Shown: positions 51,936 through 61,222, counted from the first letter of the stretch. The stretch: 64,000 nucleotides of DNA from Nitrospiraceae bacterium (GCA_012517735.1 JAAYUK010000075.1:20955-84954); one strand, 5' to 3'. Notes: generated from the sequence alone by a model not told the origin. Program-made: numbers and translations.

Positions 51936-52546
51936 GCATCGAGCCCTTCACCCGTCTTGCACGATACCTCGAAAATGGTAATCTCCGGATTGAGCGAGAT
52001 CGCATCACGACGAATCTTCTCAACATCGACATCGAGAAACGGCTTGAGATCGATTTTATTGATGATGAGCGCCTTCGACTCCTGGAACATCACCGGGTAT
52101 TTGAGCGGCTTGTCATGACCCTCGGTGATGCTCAGCACCGCGACTTTCATATGCTCGCCGAGCTTGAACTCAGCAGGGCAGACAAGATTGCCGACATTTT
52201 CGATGACCAGAATATCCAGATCGGCAATCGGGAGGTCTCCAAGCACTTCGTTGATCATGTTCGCATCGAGATGACACGCCCCGCCCGTGTTGATCTGCAC
52301 CACCGGTACCCCCAGTGCATCGATACGCATGGCATCATCGGCCCCGGCAATATCGCCCTCGATCACGCCGACCTTCACCCGATCTTTCAGACGGATGATC
52401 GTCTGCTCCAGCAGCGACGTTTTTCCCGCCCCGGGGGAACTCATGAGGTTGAGGACAAAAACACCCGCATCAGCAAAAATCTTCTCATTCCCCTCAGCGA
52501 TCTTTTCATTCGCCGTCAGAATATTCGTTGTTACCTTGAGCTTCAT
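51902..52546 (-). CDS. hypB: Hydrogenase nickel incorporation GTPase HypB
   Basis: A 214-residue HypB with Walker A SSPGAGKTSL, the Ni/Zn-binding segment GGACHLDANM, and IVEGDIAG-like GVIEGDIAGADD. It uses GTP to place nickel into the hydrogenase large subunit with HypA. There is no His-rich nickel-storage N-terminus. It starts directly after the hypA stop, 36 kb from the hydrogenase operon. Confidence 0.95.
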   Translation of the reverse strand: MKLKVTTNILTANEKIAEGNEKIFADAGVFVLNLMSSPGAGKTSLLEQTIIRLKDRVKVGVIEGDIAGADDAMRIDALGVPVVQINTGGACHLDANMINEVLGDLPIADLDILVIENVGNLVCPAEFKLGEHMKVAVLSITEGHDKPLKYPVMFQESKALIINKIDLKPFLDVDVEKIRRDAISLNPEITIFEVSCKTGEGLDAWVAWIETLIS

Positions 52547-52891
52547 CTATTCGACCTCCATCTCGCTGATCGACAGCTCACGCCCCTTTACCAGGGAATA
52601 CTGCACCCCGCCGCAATGAGGACACGCAAGCACATAACGCTCCTCCACCTCAAAGTCCCTGCGGCAGCTGCTGCAATGCCCTCCCAGAGGGACTTCGATG
52701 ATCTCAAGCACGGCATCCTGTGCAATCGTGTCAGGCTTCATCGAATCAAATGCAAAAAGCAGGGCCTCCGGCATGACACCGGAGGCCTTCCCGATCAGAA
52801 CCTGAATGCCGGTTATTCGTGCGTGGCCGCTCTTCGTGCAGTTGTCGATCGCAACGTTCAGCAGACTCTCCGCAATCGCAACCTCATGCAT
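52547..52891 (-). CDS. hypA: Hydrogenase nickel incorporation protein HypA
   Basis: A 114-residue HypA: MHEVAIAESLL with the Ni-binding His2, and a zinc site of two CXXC pairs (CSSC and CPHC). It hands nickel to HypB. The start overlaps the YtxH gene stop by 8 bp, and hypB follows without a gap. Confidence 0.95.
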   Translation of the reverse strand: MHEVAIAESLLNVAIDNCTKSGHARITGIQVLIGKASGVMPEALLFAFDSMKPDTIAQDAVLEIIEVPLGGHCSSCRRDFEVEERYVLACPHCGGVQYSLVKGRELSISEMEVE

Positions 52892-53234
52892 TCTCTTTGT
52901 TCACTTCTTTGGAGTATGCCTCCTTGCCCGCATCGAGTGCGGACGAAAGAGCCGCCTTCTGTTCATCAACAACCTGTTTTGCCTTATCGACCGAGCTGAT
53001 GACGGTCTCACGCGCCTGGCCATAATAATCGGTTGCTACCCCCTTTGCGTGTTCCGCATAGTCAGCAGCCTTGTCTTTCACCTCATCCGCAAATTCGCGG
53101 ATCTTCCGACGCGTCTCGACCCCCGACTGCGGAGCAAGCAACAAGGCCAGACCGGCACCAACCATACCGCCCAGCAGGAACGAGAGGAAAACGGAACTTG
53201 CGCCATAGCTGCAATCATCATCATAACGTCTCAT
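52884..53234 (-). CDS. YtxH-domain membrane protein
   Basis: 116 residues from ATG 53234 (GGGAGG upstream). One hydrophobic helix GGMVGAGLALLLAP with the family-typical LAPQSGVETRRKI, then a long helical tail with DEVKDKAADYAEHAKG. YtxH proteins are general-stress or envelope proteins of uncertain function. It forms a pair with the DUF948 gene upstream. Confidence 0.83.
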   Translation of the reverse strand: MRRYDDDCSYGASSVFLSFLLGGMVGAGLALLLAPQSGVETRRKIREFADEVKDKAADYAEHAKGVATDYYGQARETVISSVDKAKQVVDEQKAALSSALDAGKEAYSKEVNKENA

Positions 53235-53238
53235 CGCA

Positions 53239-53646
53239 CTACCTCCCACTTTTGAATTGACTCAGAAAGACCGCAAGCGCCGCAGCAAGTCCGGAACGGA
53301 CGCCGGACGCACGGCAGGCAATGCCCTGCTGAAGCTCATGGACCATGGCGTTGGCAGAGCGGATCGTTGCACCAAACTCGGCAACGGCATCCGATACCGA
53401 CCGGACGTTGCCGGTCACCGCTTTTGCATCGTCGCTGACTCCGCGAAGACTTTTCAGCGCCTCTTCCGACAGATCGATAACCGGCTGAAGCTTCTCTTCA
53501 GTCCGCACCAGAAACTCGCGGAGCGCCACCGATGCCTTGCGCAGTTCAACCGCTGCAAACAGAATAAACACGATAACCGCAACAAACGTAAGTGTCATGA
53601 TGAAAAAGCAGATGCTTAAAATGATCAACCAGGAATTGCTCTCCAT
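53239..53646 (-). CDS. DUF948-domain membrane protein
   Basis: A 135-residue protein with an N-terminal helix (LIILSICFFIMTLTFVAVIV) and a following helical bundle with DUF948-type spacing (VIDLSEEALKSLRGVSDDAKAV). This family is often encoded with YtxH, as here. ATG 53646 has GGAGG upstream. Role unknown. Confidence 0.83.
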   Translation of the reverse strand: MESNSWLIILSICFFIMTLTFVAVIVFILFAAVELRKASVALREFLVRTEEKLQPVIDLSEEALKSLRGVSDDAKAVTGNVRSVSDAVAEFGATIRSANAMVHELQQGIACRASGVRSGLAAALAVFLSQFKSGR

Positions 53647-53805
53647 AGTCCCTCCTTACGGTTCAGAGTATATCACATTCTGAAGCCCTTTGACACGCTG
53701 AAACTATCCGAAAACGCCGTTCCGCACGACATGAACAGCACCCGCAGGTGAACTCAAACCAGCAAGGAAAGACTCGCCGGTCTTCATGGGTTTGCGGCGT
53801 GAGGA

Positions 53806-54369
53806 TTATTTGGACTGCCGATAAACGTGGAGAACGCGCTGAAAGACGGTAAAGTGGCTGAATGCAAAAAGAATGATCATGACCGGCAGCATCCAGCCCG
53901 TAAGACAGCCGAAGGCAAGCAAAACGATACGTTCGGGTCGCTCCATGATCCCGACATGGCAGGAAAGCCCCAACCCTTCCGCACGCGCCCGGACATAGCT
54001 CACCAGCAACGCCCCGACAAGCGTGCCCGCAGAAAGCCCTACGCCGAGCATGTTGTCCTGGGCAAAGAAAAACCACGCGGCTCCGATAAGCAGCGAGGCA
54101 TCCGAAAAGCGGTCGAGCGTGGAGTCCAGCAGCGCACCGAAACGGGACGCCTTGCCGTTGGCACGGGCGACGACGCCATCAAGCATGTCGAAGAGTCCAC
54201 CGAGCAGAATCAGGGCTCCGCCCGCCTGCAGATGTCGCGGAATCATGTATGCCGCCAGAAGGGTTATGCAGAATCCCGCAATCGATATGGCATTGGGGCT
54301 GATCGGGATGCGGCGTGCGACCGGCTCGAGCGGTTTGTCAAGAATATGTCCGAGCTTCGCACTGATCAA
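53806..54369 (-). CDS. CDP-alcohol phosphatidyltransferase, probable phosphatidylinositol-phosphate synthase
   Basis: About 187 residues from TTG 54369 (AAAGGT upstream); longer starts overlap the synthase gene. The CDP-alcohol motif D-X2-DG-X2-AR-X8-G-X3-D-X3-D is present (DMLDGVVARANGKASRFGALLDSTLD), with several membrane helices. It lies 7 bp after the inositol-phosphate synthase gene, so it probably joins CDP-diacylglycerol to inositol 1-phosphate, as actinobacterial PgsA does. Substrate by context, not by sequence. Confidence 0.85.
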   Translation of the reverse strand: MISAKLGHILDKPLEPVARRIPISPNAISIAGFCITLLAAYMIPRHLQAGGALILLGGLFDMLDGVVARANGKASRFGALLDSTLDRFSDASLLIGAAWFFFAQDNMLGVGLSAGTLVGALLVSYVRARAEGLGLSCHVGIMERPERIVLLAFGCLTGWMLPVMIILFAFSHFTVFQRVLHVYRQSK

Positions 54370-54376
54370 GATGAGG

Positions 54377-55480
54377 TTACCTTTCGCGCCGGCGCGCGAT
54401 AAACGCTTCAACCATCTCGCGTGCCTCTTCATCCGCGTACTGGGTATGCGGATGCTTCATGAAGTACGCAGACGGCGATATGAGCAGCCCGCCTGTCCCG
54501 CGATCCTTTGCGATCTTGCAGCAGCGGATCGCATCAATCACGACACCGCTGCTGTTCGGAGAATCCTCCACCGAAAGGCGCAGCTCCACATGCATCGGCA
54601 CATTGCCGAACCCATGGCCTTCCATGCGGAGAAAGCAGACCTTGTTGTCGTTCATCCATGGCACATAGTCGGACGGACCGATATGGATATCCTCATCCTT
54701 CAGCCCATGACTGACCTGTGAAGAGACCGCCTCGGTCTTCGAGATCTTCTTGCTCTTCAGACGCTCCTGATTCAGCATGTTGAGAAAGTCGGTATTGCCG
54801 CCGACATTGAGTTGATAGGTATGGTCGAGCTTCACACCGCGATCCATGAAAAGCTTTGCCAGCATGCGGTGGATGATCGTCGCCCCGATCTGCGACTTTA
54901 CATCGTCGCCGATGATGGGGATGTTCCGTTCCTCGAACTTCCTGATCCATGCTTCGTCTGAAGCGATAAAGACCGGCACGCAATTCACAAAGCCGACTCC
55001 GGCATCGAGACAGGCCTGCGCGTAAAAACGCGTTGCCTGCTCCGAACCGACCGGCATATAGCTCACCACCATATCCGCGCCTGACTCCTTCAGCACGGCG
55101 ACAACGTCACAGGGGGCAACGTCAGCGGCAATAAACCGGCGGTCGTCGGGATAATTCACCATATGCGCGGAAATGCCATCGAGAACCGGTCCCATCTGAA
55201 CCGTTACCGGAAAATTGGGAAGATTCGGGAAATATACCTTGGTGCAGTTGGGTTTCGCGAACAGGGCCTCCCGCAACGGACGCCCTACTTTCCTGACATC
55301 AATGTCAAACGCTGCGACAACCTCGATATCGTCCGGGGCATAGCCGCCGAGATCCCTATGCATGAGTCCGTATGAACGCTCAGGACTGTCTGCAGGCAGC
55401 GACTTGTAATATTCGATGCCCTGCACCAGTGAACTCGCACAGTTGCCGACACCGACGATTGCGATACGGACCTTCCCCAT
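54377..55480 (-). CDS. ino1: Inositol-3-phosphate synthase
   Basis: A 367-residue Ino1: NAD-binding GVGNCASSLVQGIEYY at the N-terminus, DDVKSQIGATIIHRMLAKLF with catalytic Lys, and LNVGGNTDFLNML. It converts glucose 6-phosphate to inositol 3-phosphate. Bacteria of this size class use it for phosphatidylinositol-type lipids. The phosphatidyltransferase follows. A CGGTCA-N6-TGACCG dyad lies 153 bp upstream. Confidence 0.94.
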   Translation of the reverse strand: MGKVRIAIVGVGNCASSLVQGIEYYKSLPADSPERSYGLMHRDLGGYAPDDIEVVAAFDIDVRKVGRPLREALFAKPNCTKVYFPNLPNFPVTVQMGPVLDGISAHMVNYPDDRRFIAADVAPCDVVAVLKESGADMVVSYMPVGSEQATRFYAQACLDAGVGFVNCVPVFIASDEAWIRKFEERNIPIIGDDVKSQIGATIIHRMLAKLFMDRGVKLDHTYQLNVGGNTDFLNMLNQERLKSKKISKTEAVSSQVSHGLKDEDIHIGPSDYVPWMNDNKVCFLRMEGHGFGNVPMHVELRLSVEDSPNSSGVVIDAIRCCKIAKDRGTGGLLISPSAYFMKHPHTQYADEEAREMVEAFIARRRER

Positions 55481-55632
55481 AACTCTCTATTTCTCCTGTC
55501 CTGTTTTTGTGTGTTGTGTGTGTCCGAAAAAGCCGTTACAGCCCTCATTTACCCGTGTCATGCGGCACAGCATAAACAGATTTTTATAAATGAAGCGCTC
55601 AGGTTCTGTCAAGCAACAGAGAGGCAAACATA

Positions 55633-55650
55633 CGGTCATTATTGTGACCG
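55633..55650. promoter_or_regulatory. Dyad CGGTCA-N6-TGACCG upstream of ino1
   Basis: A perfect 18-bp two-fold symmetric site in the 229-bp gap between recO and ino1, of the same form as the hydrogenase-promoter dyad at 15710-15727. The rest of the gap has GC-rich short inverted repeats but no gene. Confidence 0.45.
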
Positions 55651-55709
55651 GCAGGAACCGGTCCCCAACTTGCCTCCGGACTGGACAAGTCCCCGTCCAG
55701 ACCCGATGA

Positions 55710-56450
55710 TTACTGCCTGAATGCGCTTGACCGGAGCGGCCGGGCCAGCACATAGGTTATGTGCGCATCGAGAAGCCGGCCGAGCTCACCAACCAGCGGC
55801 TCCGGCACCGTGACCCGGTCAATCGTCGCAAAGCGCCATTTCTGCATCCCCTGAAAGAAACGGAGGGCGCCCGCGGATACCGGCCGTTTCTCTTCACCGT
55901 CGTGCGCGCAATGTTCACACAGGATCGAACCGTGTGCAAGGTAAAAATGATGCACTGCCCGGTCTCCCGATACCGAACCGCAGCGGCCGCAGATTTCGAG
56001 CCCAGGCAAATATCCCGCAATCTGGAGAAAACGGTATTTGTAATACAGGTGATACAGCTCCCTCGATCCGCCTTCTTCCAGTTTGCCGAGCATCTGCATC
56101 AGCAGGCGAAAGGCATCGGCATTCGGTTCGCGCTCCGGCAAAAAACGGAGATTCAGCTCCACCAGCTGCATGATCTTCACCAGCGTGGCATAATCCTCCC
56201 GCAGAGCCTGAAACGGGCGCAGAATGTCCGATTGCGTCAGACGCGGCAACTGCGCATCCTCACGCCCCAGCACTGCAATACGGCTGTATGTCAGCGGCTC
56301 GAGTGAACTGCCGAATCGGCTCTTGATCTTGCGCGGACTTTTTGCAAATGCCTTGATCACGCCATGGTCACGGCTCAGATAGGTGACAATGAGATCGGCT
56401 TCGCCAAATACCGCGGTTCTGAGAACAATTCCTTCAGTCCTGGTCAGCAT
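55710..56450 (-). CDS. recO: DNA repair protein RecO
   Basis: A 246-residue RecO: N-terminal OB-fold (TEGIVLRTAVFGEADLIVTYLSRDHG), helical middle, and a zinc site ICGRCGS plus ILCEHC. With RecR it loads RecA onto SSB-coated ssDNA. It sits between the BFN-domain gene and ino1. Confidence 0.94.
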   Translation of the reverse strand: MLTRTEGIVLRTAVFGEADLIVTYLSRDHGVIKAFAKSPRKIKSRFGSSLEPLTYSRIAVLGREDAQLPRLTQSDILRPFQALREDYATLVKIMQLVELNLRFLPEREPNADAFRLLMQMLGKLEEGGSRELYHLYYKYRFLQIAGYLPGLEICGRCGSVSGDRAVHHFYLAHGSILCEHCAHDGEEKRPVSAGALRFFQGMQKWRFATIDRVTVPEPLVGELGRLLDAHITYVLARPLRSSAFRQ

Positions 56451-56515
56451 GAAAAGCTCTCTGCGCTGCGCTGTTCAGAGGACAGACAGACAACGGACAC
56501 GGGGTTCCGGATCCG

Positions 56516-56968
56516 CTACATCATCGTACCGAAATCTTCGGGCTTGAGATTCTTGAGCCACTCCTCCAGCTCATCGGTTTTGCGGACTTCGAGCACATTC
56601 TCCTCAACATAAATCGGAGCCTGCACCCGCAGCGCAACCGCAACCGCATCGGACGGCCGGGAATCGACGGCAATCTCGCGCCTGCCGTCGCTTCCCTGAA
56701 TAAGGGCATAGTAGGTATTATCGACAATTTCGGTAATGACGATCTTCGTTACCGTAACGTTCATGGCGTCAAAGATGTTTTTGATCAGATCATGGGTCAG
56801 CGGCCGGGGAGTCACCACCTTGCCGAGAGCAAGCGCAATGGAGTCGGCCTCAGGCTTGCCGATCCAGATAGGCAGGGTTTGCGCACCGTCAACCTGTTGC
56901 AGCAAGAGAATATACATCCCGCTCCGCGGATCAAACAGCAGTCCCTCGACTTTCATGTGCACCTGCAT
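56516..56968 (-). CDS. BFN/DUF151 bifunctional nuclease-family protein
   Basis: A 150-residue DUF151 protein: VDGAQTLPIWIGKPEADSIA and DSRPSDAVAVALR motifs match the family, for which nuclease activity was reported in plant homologues. ATG 56968 overlaps the era stop by one base (TAATG), so translation is coupled to era. The bacterial role is unsettled. Confidence 0.88.
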   Translation of the reverse strand: MQVHMKVEGLLFDPRSGMYILLLQQVDGAQTLPIWIGKPEADSIALALGKVVTPRPLTHDLIKNIFDAMNVTVTKIVITEIVDNTYYALIQGSDGRREIAVDSRPSDAVAVALRVQAPIYVEENVLEVRKTDELEEWLKNLKPEDFGTMM

Positions 56969-57867
56969 TATTCAAACCCCAGTTCTTTCAGCGCCCGCTC
57001 ATCGTTCCGCCAGTCTTTCTTCACCTTGACCCACAGTTCAAGAAAGACCTTGGTGCCGAGAAGTCGCTCGATATCACCGCGCGCCGCAGTGCCGATCTCC
57101 TTCAGACGGGCTCCGTTTTCCCCTATTATTATACCCTTCTGACTGTCTCTTTCAACATAAATATTGGCCTGGATAACAACCAGCCCTTCCCGCTTCTCCT
57201 TCCAGGTCAGCACCTCAACCGCAACCGAGTAGGGTATCTCATCATCGGTCTGCTGCATGATCTTTTCCCGGATAATCTCGGTCGCCATGAACCGCTCGAT
57301 CTGGTCAGTCAGCAGATCTTCAGGATAGAGCTTCGGACCTTCCGGCAGCAGGGATACGACCACGGACTGAAGAATGTCCAACCCGTCACCTGCAAGCGCG
57401 GATATCGGAATCACTTCACGAAACGCATGCAGCTTTGCATATGCCTCGATCACCGGCAGCAGTTCGGGTTTTTTCACCGTATCGACCTTGTTGACCACCA
57501 GAACCACTGGTTTCCGCACCTCGGCGAGCGAAGACAGAATGGCGGTATCTCCCGCAGTCGGCAGCACCGGTTCGACGAGAAAAAGCACCACATCAACATC
57601 ATGCAGCGTATCAGACGCCTCCCGCACCATCCGCTCTCCGAGTTTATGGCGCGGGATGTGGATACCGGGAGTATCGAGCACCACCAGTTGCGCAGCCGGC
57701 AGTGTTTTGATACCGACGATACGGTTCCGTGTCGTCTGCGGCTTCGGACTCACAATCGCCACCTTTTCGCCCAGCAGCGCGTTCAGCAGCGTAGATTTGC
57801 CGACATTCGGCCGCCCGATCAGCGAGACATAGCCGCAGCGATACGGAGTGTTCGCAGGTTCCGCCAT
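56968..57867 (-). CDS. era: GTPase Era
   Basis: A 299-residue Era: G1 GRPNVGKSTLLNAL, DTPG, NKVD, and a C-terminal KH domain with the GENGARLKEIG loop. It acts in 16S rRNA 3'-end maturation. Translation overlaps with both the aminotransferase (TGATG) and the BFN gene. Confidence 0.95.
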   Translation of the reverse strand: MAEPANTPYRCGYVSLIGRPNVGKSTLLNALLGEKVAIVSPKPQTTRNRIVGIKTLPAAQLVVLDTPGIHIPRHKLGERMVREASDTLHDVDVVLFLVEPVLPTAGDTAILSSLAEVRKPVVLVVNKVDTVKKPELLPVIEAYAKLHAFREVIPISALAGDGLDILQSVVVSLLPEGPKLYPEDLLTDQIERFMATEIIREKIMQQTDDEIPYSVAVEVLTWKEKREGLVVIQANIYVERDSQKGIIIGENGARLKEIGTAARGDIERLLGTKVFLELWVKVKKDWRNDERALKELGFE

Positions 57868-59057
57868 CAGCTCAGTTGTGCAACCGCAGCAGCGATACGC
57901 TCGACACCTTTCCTGAGATTCTCCATGGACGTCGCATACGACAGTCTGATGTAGTTGTCGTTGCCGAACGCCTCGCCATGCACGAGCGCCACATTCGCTT
58001 CCTCAAGCAGATAAAGCGCAAGATCCAGCGACCCCTTGATCACCCGGTCGCCAGCCTTCTTGCCGTACAGTGCAGAGACCTTCGGGAACGCATAAAAGGC
58101 TCCGTTCGGCTTCGTGCAGGTAATACCCGGAATCGCGTTCAACGCATCGACCAGATACGTCCTCCGCTTGTCGAACTCGGCACGCATGACGCCGACAAAA
58201 TCCTGCGGACCGGTCAGCGCTTCGACAGCGGCTTTCTGGGCGATCGAGGTCGGGTTGGAGGTAGACTGGCTCTGGATGTTCGTCATCGCCTTGATGATAT
58301 CCTTCGGCCCTGCAGCATAGCCGATACGCCAGCCGGTCATCGCATGCGACTTCGAGAGTCCGTTGACCACAATGGTCCGCTCCTGAGCCTCCGGGCTGAC
58401 CGAAGCGATGCTGACATGCTGCACACCGTCGTAGACGAGCTTTTCATAAATTTCATCAGAGACAATATAAAAATCATGCTTCACTGCCAGTGCAGCAATA
58501 GCCGCCAGTGCAGCCCTGTCATAGGCGAAACCGGTCGGATTCGACGGCGAGTTCAGGATAATCGCCTTGGTCTTCGGCGTAATCGCCGCGGCGAGCGCCT
58601 CCGGTTTCAGCATGAAATGATCCTCTTCGCGCGTCTGGACGATCACCGGTGTGGCATCGTTCAGCAGCACCTGATCCGGATACGAAACCCAGTACGGCGC
58701 CGGAATGATCACTTCGTCGCCCGGTCCATAAAGCGCCTGGGCAATGTTGTAAAGGGTGTGTTTTGCCCCGCAGGAAACAACGATCTGGTCGCGCTCATAG
58801 GTAAGGCCGTTATCCGTCTTGAGTTTTGCAAGGATTGCATCTTTCAGCGGATCGATACCGCCGACCGGCGTGTATTTAGTGAATCCGTCATTGATCGCCT
58901 TGATTGCGGCGTTCTTGATGTTATCCGGCGTATCGAAATCGGGTTCGCCGACACCGAAATTGACGACGTCAATCCCCTGTGCCTTCATGCCTTTTGCCTT
59001 CGCATCCATGGCGAGCGTCGGGGACGGCTTGATATTGCGGACTCTGGGTGACAACAT
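57867..59057 (-). CDS. Class I pyridoxal-phosphate aminotransferase (AspC-like)
   Basis: About 396 residues. PLP lysine in SKSHAMTGWRIGYA, cofactor motifs SPSNPTG, and GVGEPDFDTPDNI at the N-terminus match bacterial aspartate/prephenate aminotransferases (subgroup 1-gamma). The start MLSPRVRNI at 59057 has AGGAGG seven bases upstream; the ATG at 59063 is too close. The amino-acid substrate is not certain. Confidence 0.9.
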   Translation of the reverse strand: MLSPRVRNIKPSPTLAMDAKAKGMKAQGIDVVNFGVGEPDFDTPDNIKNAAIKAINDGFTKYTPVGGIDPLKDAILAKLKTDNGLTYERDQIVVSCGAKHTLYNIAQALYGPGDEVIIPAPYWVSYPDQVLLNDATPVIVQTREEDHFMLKPEALAAAITPKTKAIILNSPSNPTGFAYDRAALAAIAALAVKHDFYIVSDEIYEKLVYDGVQHVSIASVSPEAQERTIVVNGLSKSHAMTGWRIGYAAGPKDIIKAMTNIQSQSTSNPTSIAQKAAVEALTGPQDFVGVMRAEFDKRRTYLVDALNAIPGITCTKPNGAFYAFPKVSALYGKKAGDRVIKGSLDLALYLLEEANVALVHGEAFGNDNYIRLSYATSMENLRKGVERIAAAVAQLS

Positions 59058-59235
59058 GATCATTCCTCCTCAATAAATGCGTCTCATAAAGTAGCACTGC
59101 ATAATCCTGAAACCAGCATACCGGGCCTCGGATCCGGATACGGCATGTATTATACCAAGAAACAGTAATGGGTCCTGCGTAAGCAGGAAAAACGGCTGTC
59201 TGTTTGCCCCATGTCTTCTGCCTGTCACCTGTTTA

Positions 59236-59277
59236 TACTCATTACTCATTGCTGATTACTGATTGCTTTACTGATTA
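59236..59277. repeat. Second heptanucleotide array, overlapping the alr 3' end
   Basis: Units TACTCAT, TACTCAT, TGCTGAT and TACTGAT run in one 7-bp register from 59236 to 59263, then degrade (TGCTTTA, CTGATTA). On the minus strand they supply the last codons and stop of alr (about VISKAISNQQ). Confidence 0.8.
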
Positions 59278-60376
59278 CCGTCTTTTTCGCACGGCTGCCG
59301 AGCGAGAGCAATATTTCATATGGGATTGTCCCACCGCGTACGGCCCAGTCTCCCGCCGAGACAACCTCATCTCCCTGCTCTCCGATCACTGCAACCTCAT
59401 CGGATTCAGACACGTCCGGGATATCGGTCAGATCGACCATCGTCAGGTCCATGCAGACCCGGCCGACTATCGGCGCCCGCTTTCCGCGCACCAGCACCTC
59501 ACCGTTGTTCGAAAACACGCGGGAAAAACCGTCTGCATATCCCAGCGCAAGCACGCCGATCACACTCTCGCGCTTCGTTGTCCATGTCCGTCCGTAGCTG
59601 ATCGCGGTACCAGCCGGCACCTTTCTGATCGAGACAAAGCGGGTCGTTACACGCATCACCGGCCGCAGATCAACCGGATGCGTAGCAGCGGCATCGTTCT
59701 CAAGCGGCGAGTATCCATAAAGCATCAACCCCGGACGTACCGCATCGAAATGCGCTTCCGGCCTGCTCAGAACCGCGGCGCTATTGGCAACATGGAAAAC
59801 CCGGGGGGTGAGCCCACCGGCGGCGAGATCAGCTTTCAGTTCGCGGAATCGGGAGATCTGGAACAGAGCAAACGAGGGGTCCCTCAGGTCGGCATCCGAA
59901 AAGTGGCTCATAACACCTTCGATTTCAAGGGCCGGAAGATTGGCAATGGCGCGGATTCCTGCAGCTGCGTCGCCGAGCAACCCCAGCCGCCCCATGCCGG
60001 TGTCCACTTTCACATGGATGCGAAGCGGACGATGGCGCCGCTCGGCCTCACGCGAAAGCGCCTCTGCCTTTTTCAGGTCGAACACCACCGGTGTCAGTCC
60101 ATGCGCAAACACCGTGTCGGGATCGGGATCGAAAAAAACAATGATCGGCGCAGCAATGCCCGCCTCACGCAGTTCAACCGCCTCCGGGGCAAAAGCAACT
60201 CCGAGCCAGGCTGCGCCTTCTTCCACGAGACAGCGTGCCGCTTCAGGAGCGCCATGCCCATAGGCATCGGCCTTGACGACCGCAATCACCGGACGATCAC
60301 CGGCATAACGGCGGATGGATGAAAAATTATGCGAAAGGGCCGGGAGGTCGATCCCGACCCGAAGAACGCTGCTCAC
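59246..60376 (-). CDS. alr: Alanine racemase
   Basis: A 376-residue Alr that makes D-alanine for peptidoglycan. PLP lysine in AVVKADAYGHG, catalytic Tyr and the C-terminal CMDLTMVDLTD and GTIPYEILLSLG are present. GTG 60376 follows the tatA stop by 4 bp. The last residues after KKTVI come from a heptamer array and are probably not functional. Confidence 0.93.
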   Translation of the reverse strand: MSSVLRVGIDLPALSHNFSSIRRYAGDRPVIAVVKADAYGHGAPEAARCLVEEGAAWLGVAFAPEAVELREAGIAAPIIVFFDPDPDTVFAHGLTPVVFDLKKAEALSREAERRHRPLRIHVKVDTGMGRLGLLGDAAAGIRAIANLPALEIEGVMSHFSDADLRDPSFALFQISRFRELKADLAAGGLTPRVFHVANSAAVLSRPEAHFDAVRPGLMLYGYSPLENDAAATHPVDLRPVMRVTTRFVSIRKVPAGTAISYGRTWTTKRESVIGVLALGYADGFSRVFSNNGEVLVRGKRAPIVGRVCMDLTMVDLTDIPDVSESDEVAVIGEQGDEVVSAGDWAVRGGTIPYEILLSLGSRAKKTVISKAISNQQ

Positions 60377-60380
60377 ATCA

Positions 60381-60584
60381 CTACGCTTTCTTTTCTGACT
60401 CGGTCTTCTCGGCAGTCTCTTTTTTGGGCGTTACATCAATACTGTCCGGCTCGTTGGTCGCCTTCTTGAAATTCTTGATCGCCTCGCCGATACCCTTGCC
60501 GATCTGCGGAAGGTTTTTCGCGCCGAAAAGGACAATCACGATCACGAGAATAATCATCAGTTCCTGCATGCCTAACCCAAACAT
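60381..60584 (-). CDS. tatA: Sec-independent (Tat) translocase protein TatA
   Basis: A 67-residue TatA: short hydrophobic helix ([24 protein letters not shown]) with the FG hinge, amphipathic helix ([10 protein letters not shown]) and charged tail. It forms the Tat pore that would export the folded hydrogenase small subunit. TatC is not in the window. Confidence 0.93.
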   Translation of the reverse strand: MFGLGMQELMIILVIVIVLFGAKNLPQIGKGIGEAIKNFKKATNEPDSIDVTPKKETAEKTESEKKA

Positions 60585-60613
60585 ACGCTCTCCTCCTCAA
60601 AAAACGGTCTGCT

Positions 60614-61222
60614 TCAGCTCGTTCCGGCGTCAAGACTCCGGGCGACCGCCTCGGCATGATCCGCAACCGTGTTTATATTAACAAATGACAATCCCTGAGC
60701 GTCCATTTTTTTCACTTCGTCTTCAGGCAGATAGACTGCACCGGCGTCATCAAGAAAACGCCTGAGCTGGACACGGTCGCTCAACACGGCTTCCTCCAGC
60801 AACGGCAGCAAAGCGACGGAATAAACGCCCAGCAATGGCTGCGGCCTGCCGTGAAAGACCGGGATGGTAGCGGGAACGCCCTCCCGGTGGCTGCTGCACA
60901 AAAGTTCGATTACCTCCGGCTGCACAAACGGCATGTCACACGCCACAAACAGCGCCGATCCCGCTCCCAGATATCTGAGCGCGGCATGCATGCCGCACAT
61001 CGGGCCCCGCGACGGCAGCAGATCGCCGATCATCGGCAGGCCAAGCCGGAAATACGCTTCAGGCCGGTTTGTACTGACCAGAACGAGGGCAAAATGTTCC
61101 CGAAGAAGGGCGACCGTCCGTTCGATGATGGTCTGACCATCGATCTCGATAAACGCCTTGAGCTTCGGATACCGGCTGTTTTCGCCGCCGGCGAGAATGA
61201 CCGCCGCCTGAACACTGCTCAT
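60614..61222 (-). CDS. mobA: Molybdenum cofactor guanylyltransferase MobA
   Basis: A 202-residue MobA: nucleotide-binding VILAGGENSRYPKLKAF and FVACDMPFV motifs, then a transferase body. It adds GMP to Mo-molybdopterin for DMSO-reductase-family enzymes. Its start overlaps the MEMO gene stop by 4 bp (ATGA). Confidence 0.88.
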   Translation of the reverse strand: MSSVQAAVILAGGENSRYPKLKAFIEIDGQTIIERTVALLREHFALVLVSTNRPEAYFRLGLPMIGDLLPSRGPMCGMHAALRYLGAGSALFVACDMPFVQPEVIELLCSSHREGVPATIPVFHGRPQPLLGVYSVALLPLLEEAVLSDRVQLRRFLDDAGAVYLPEDEVKKMDAQGLSFVNINTVADHAEAVARSLDAGTS

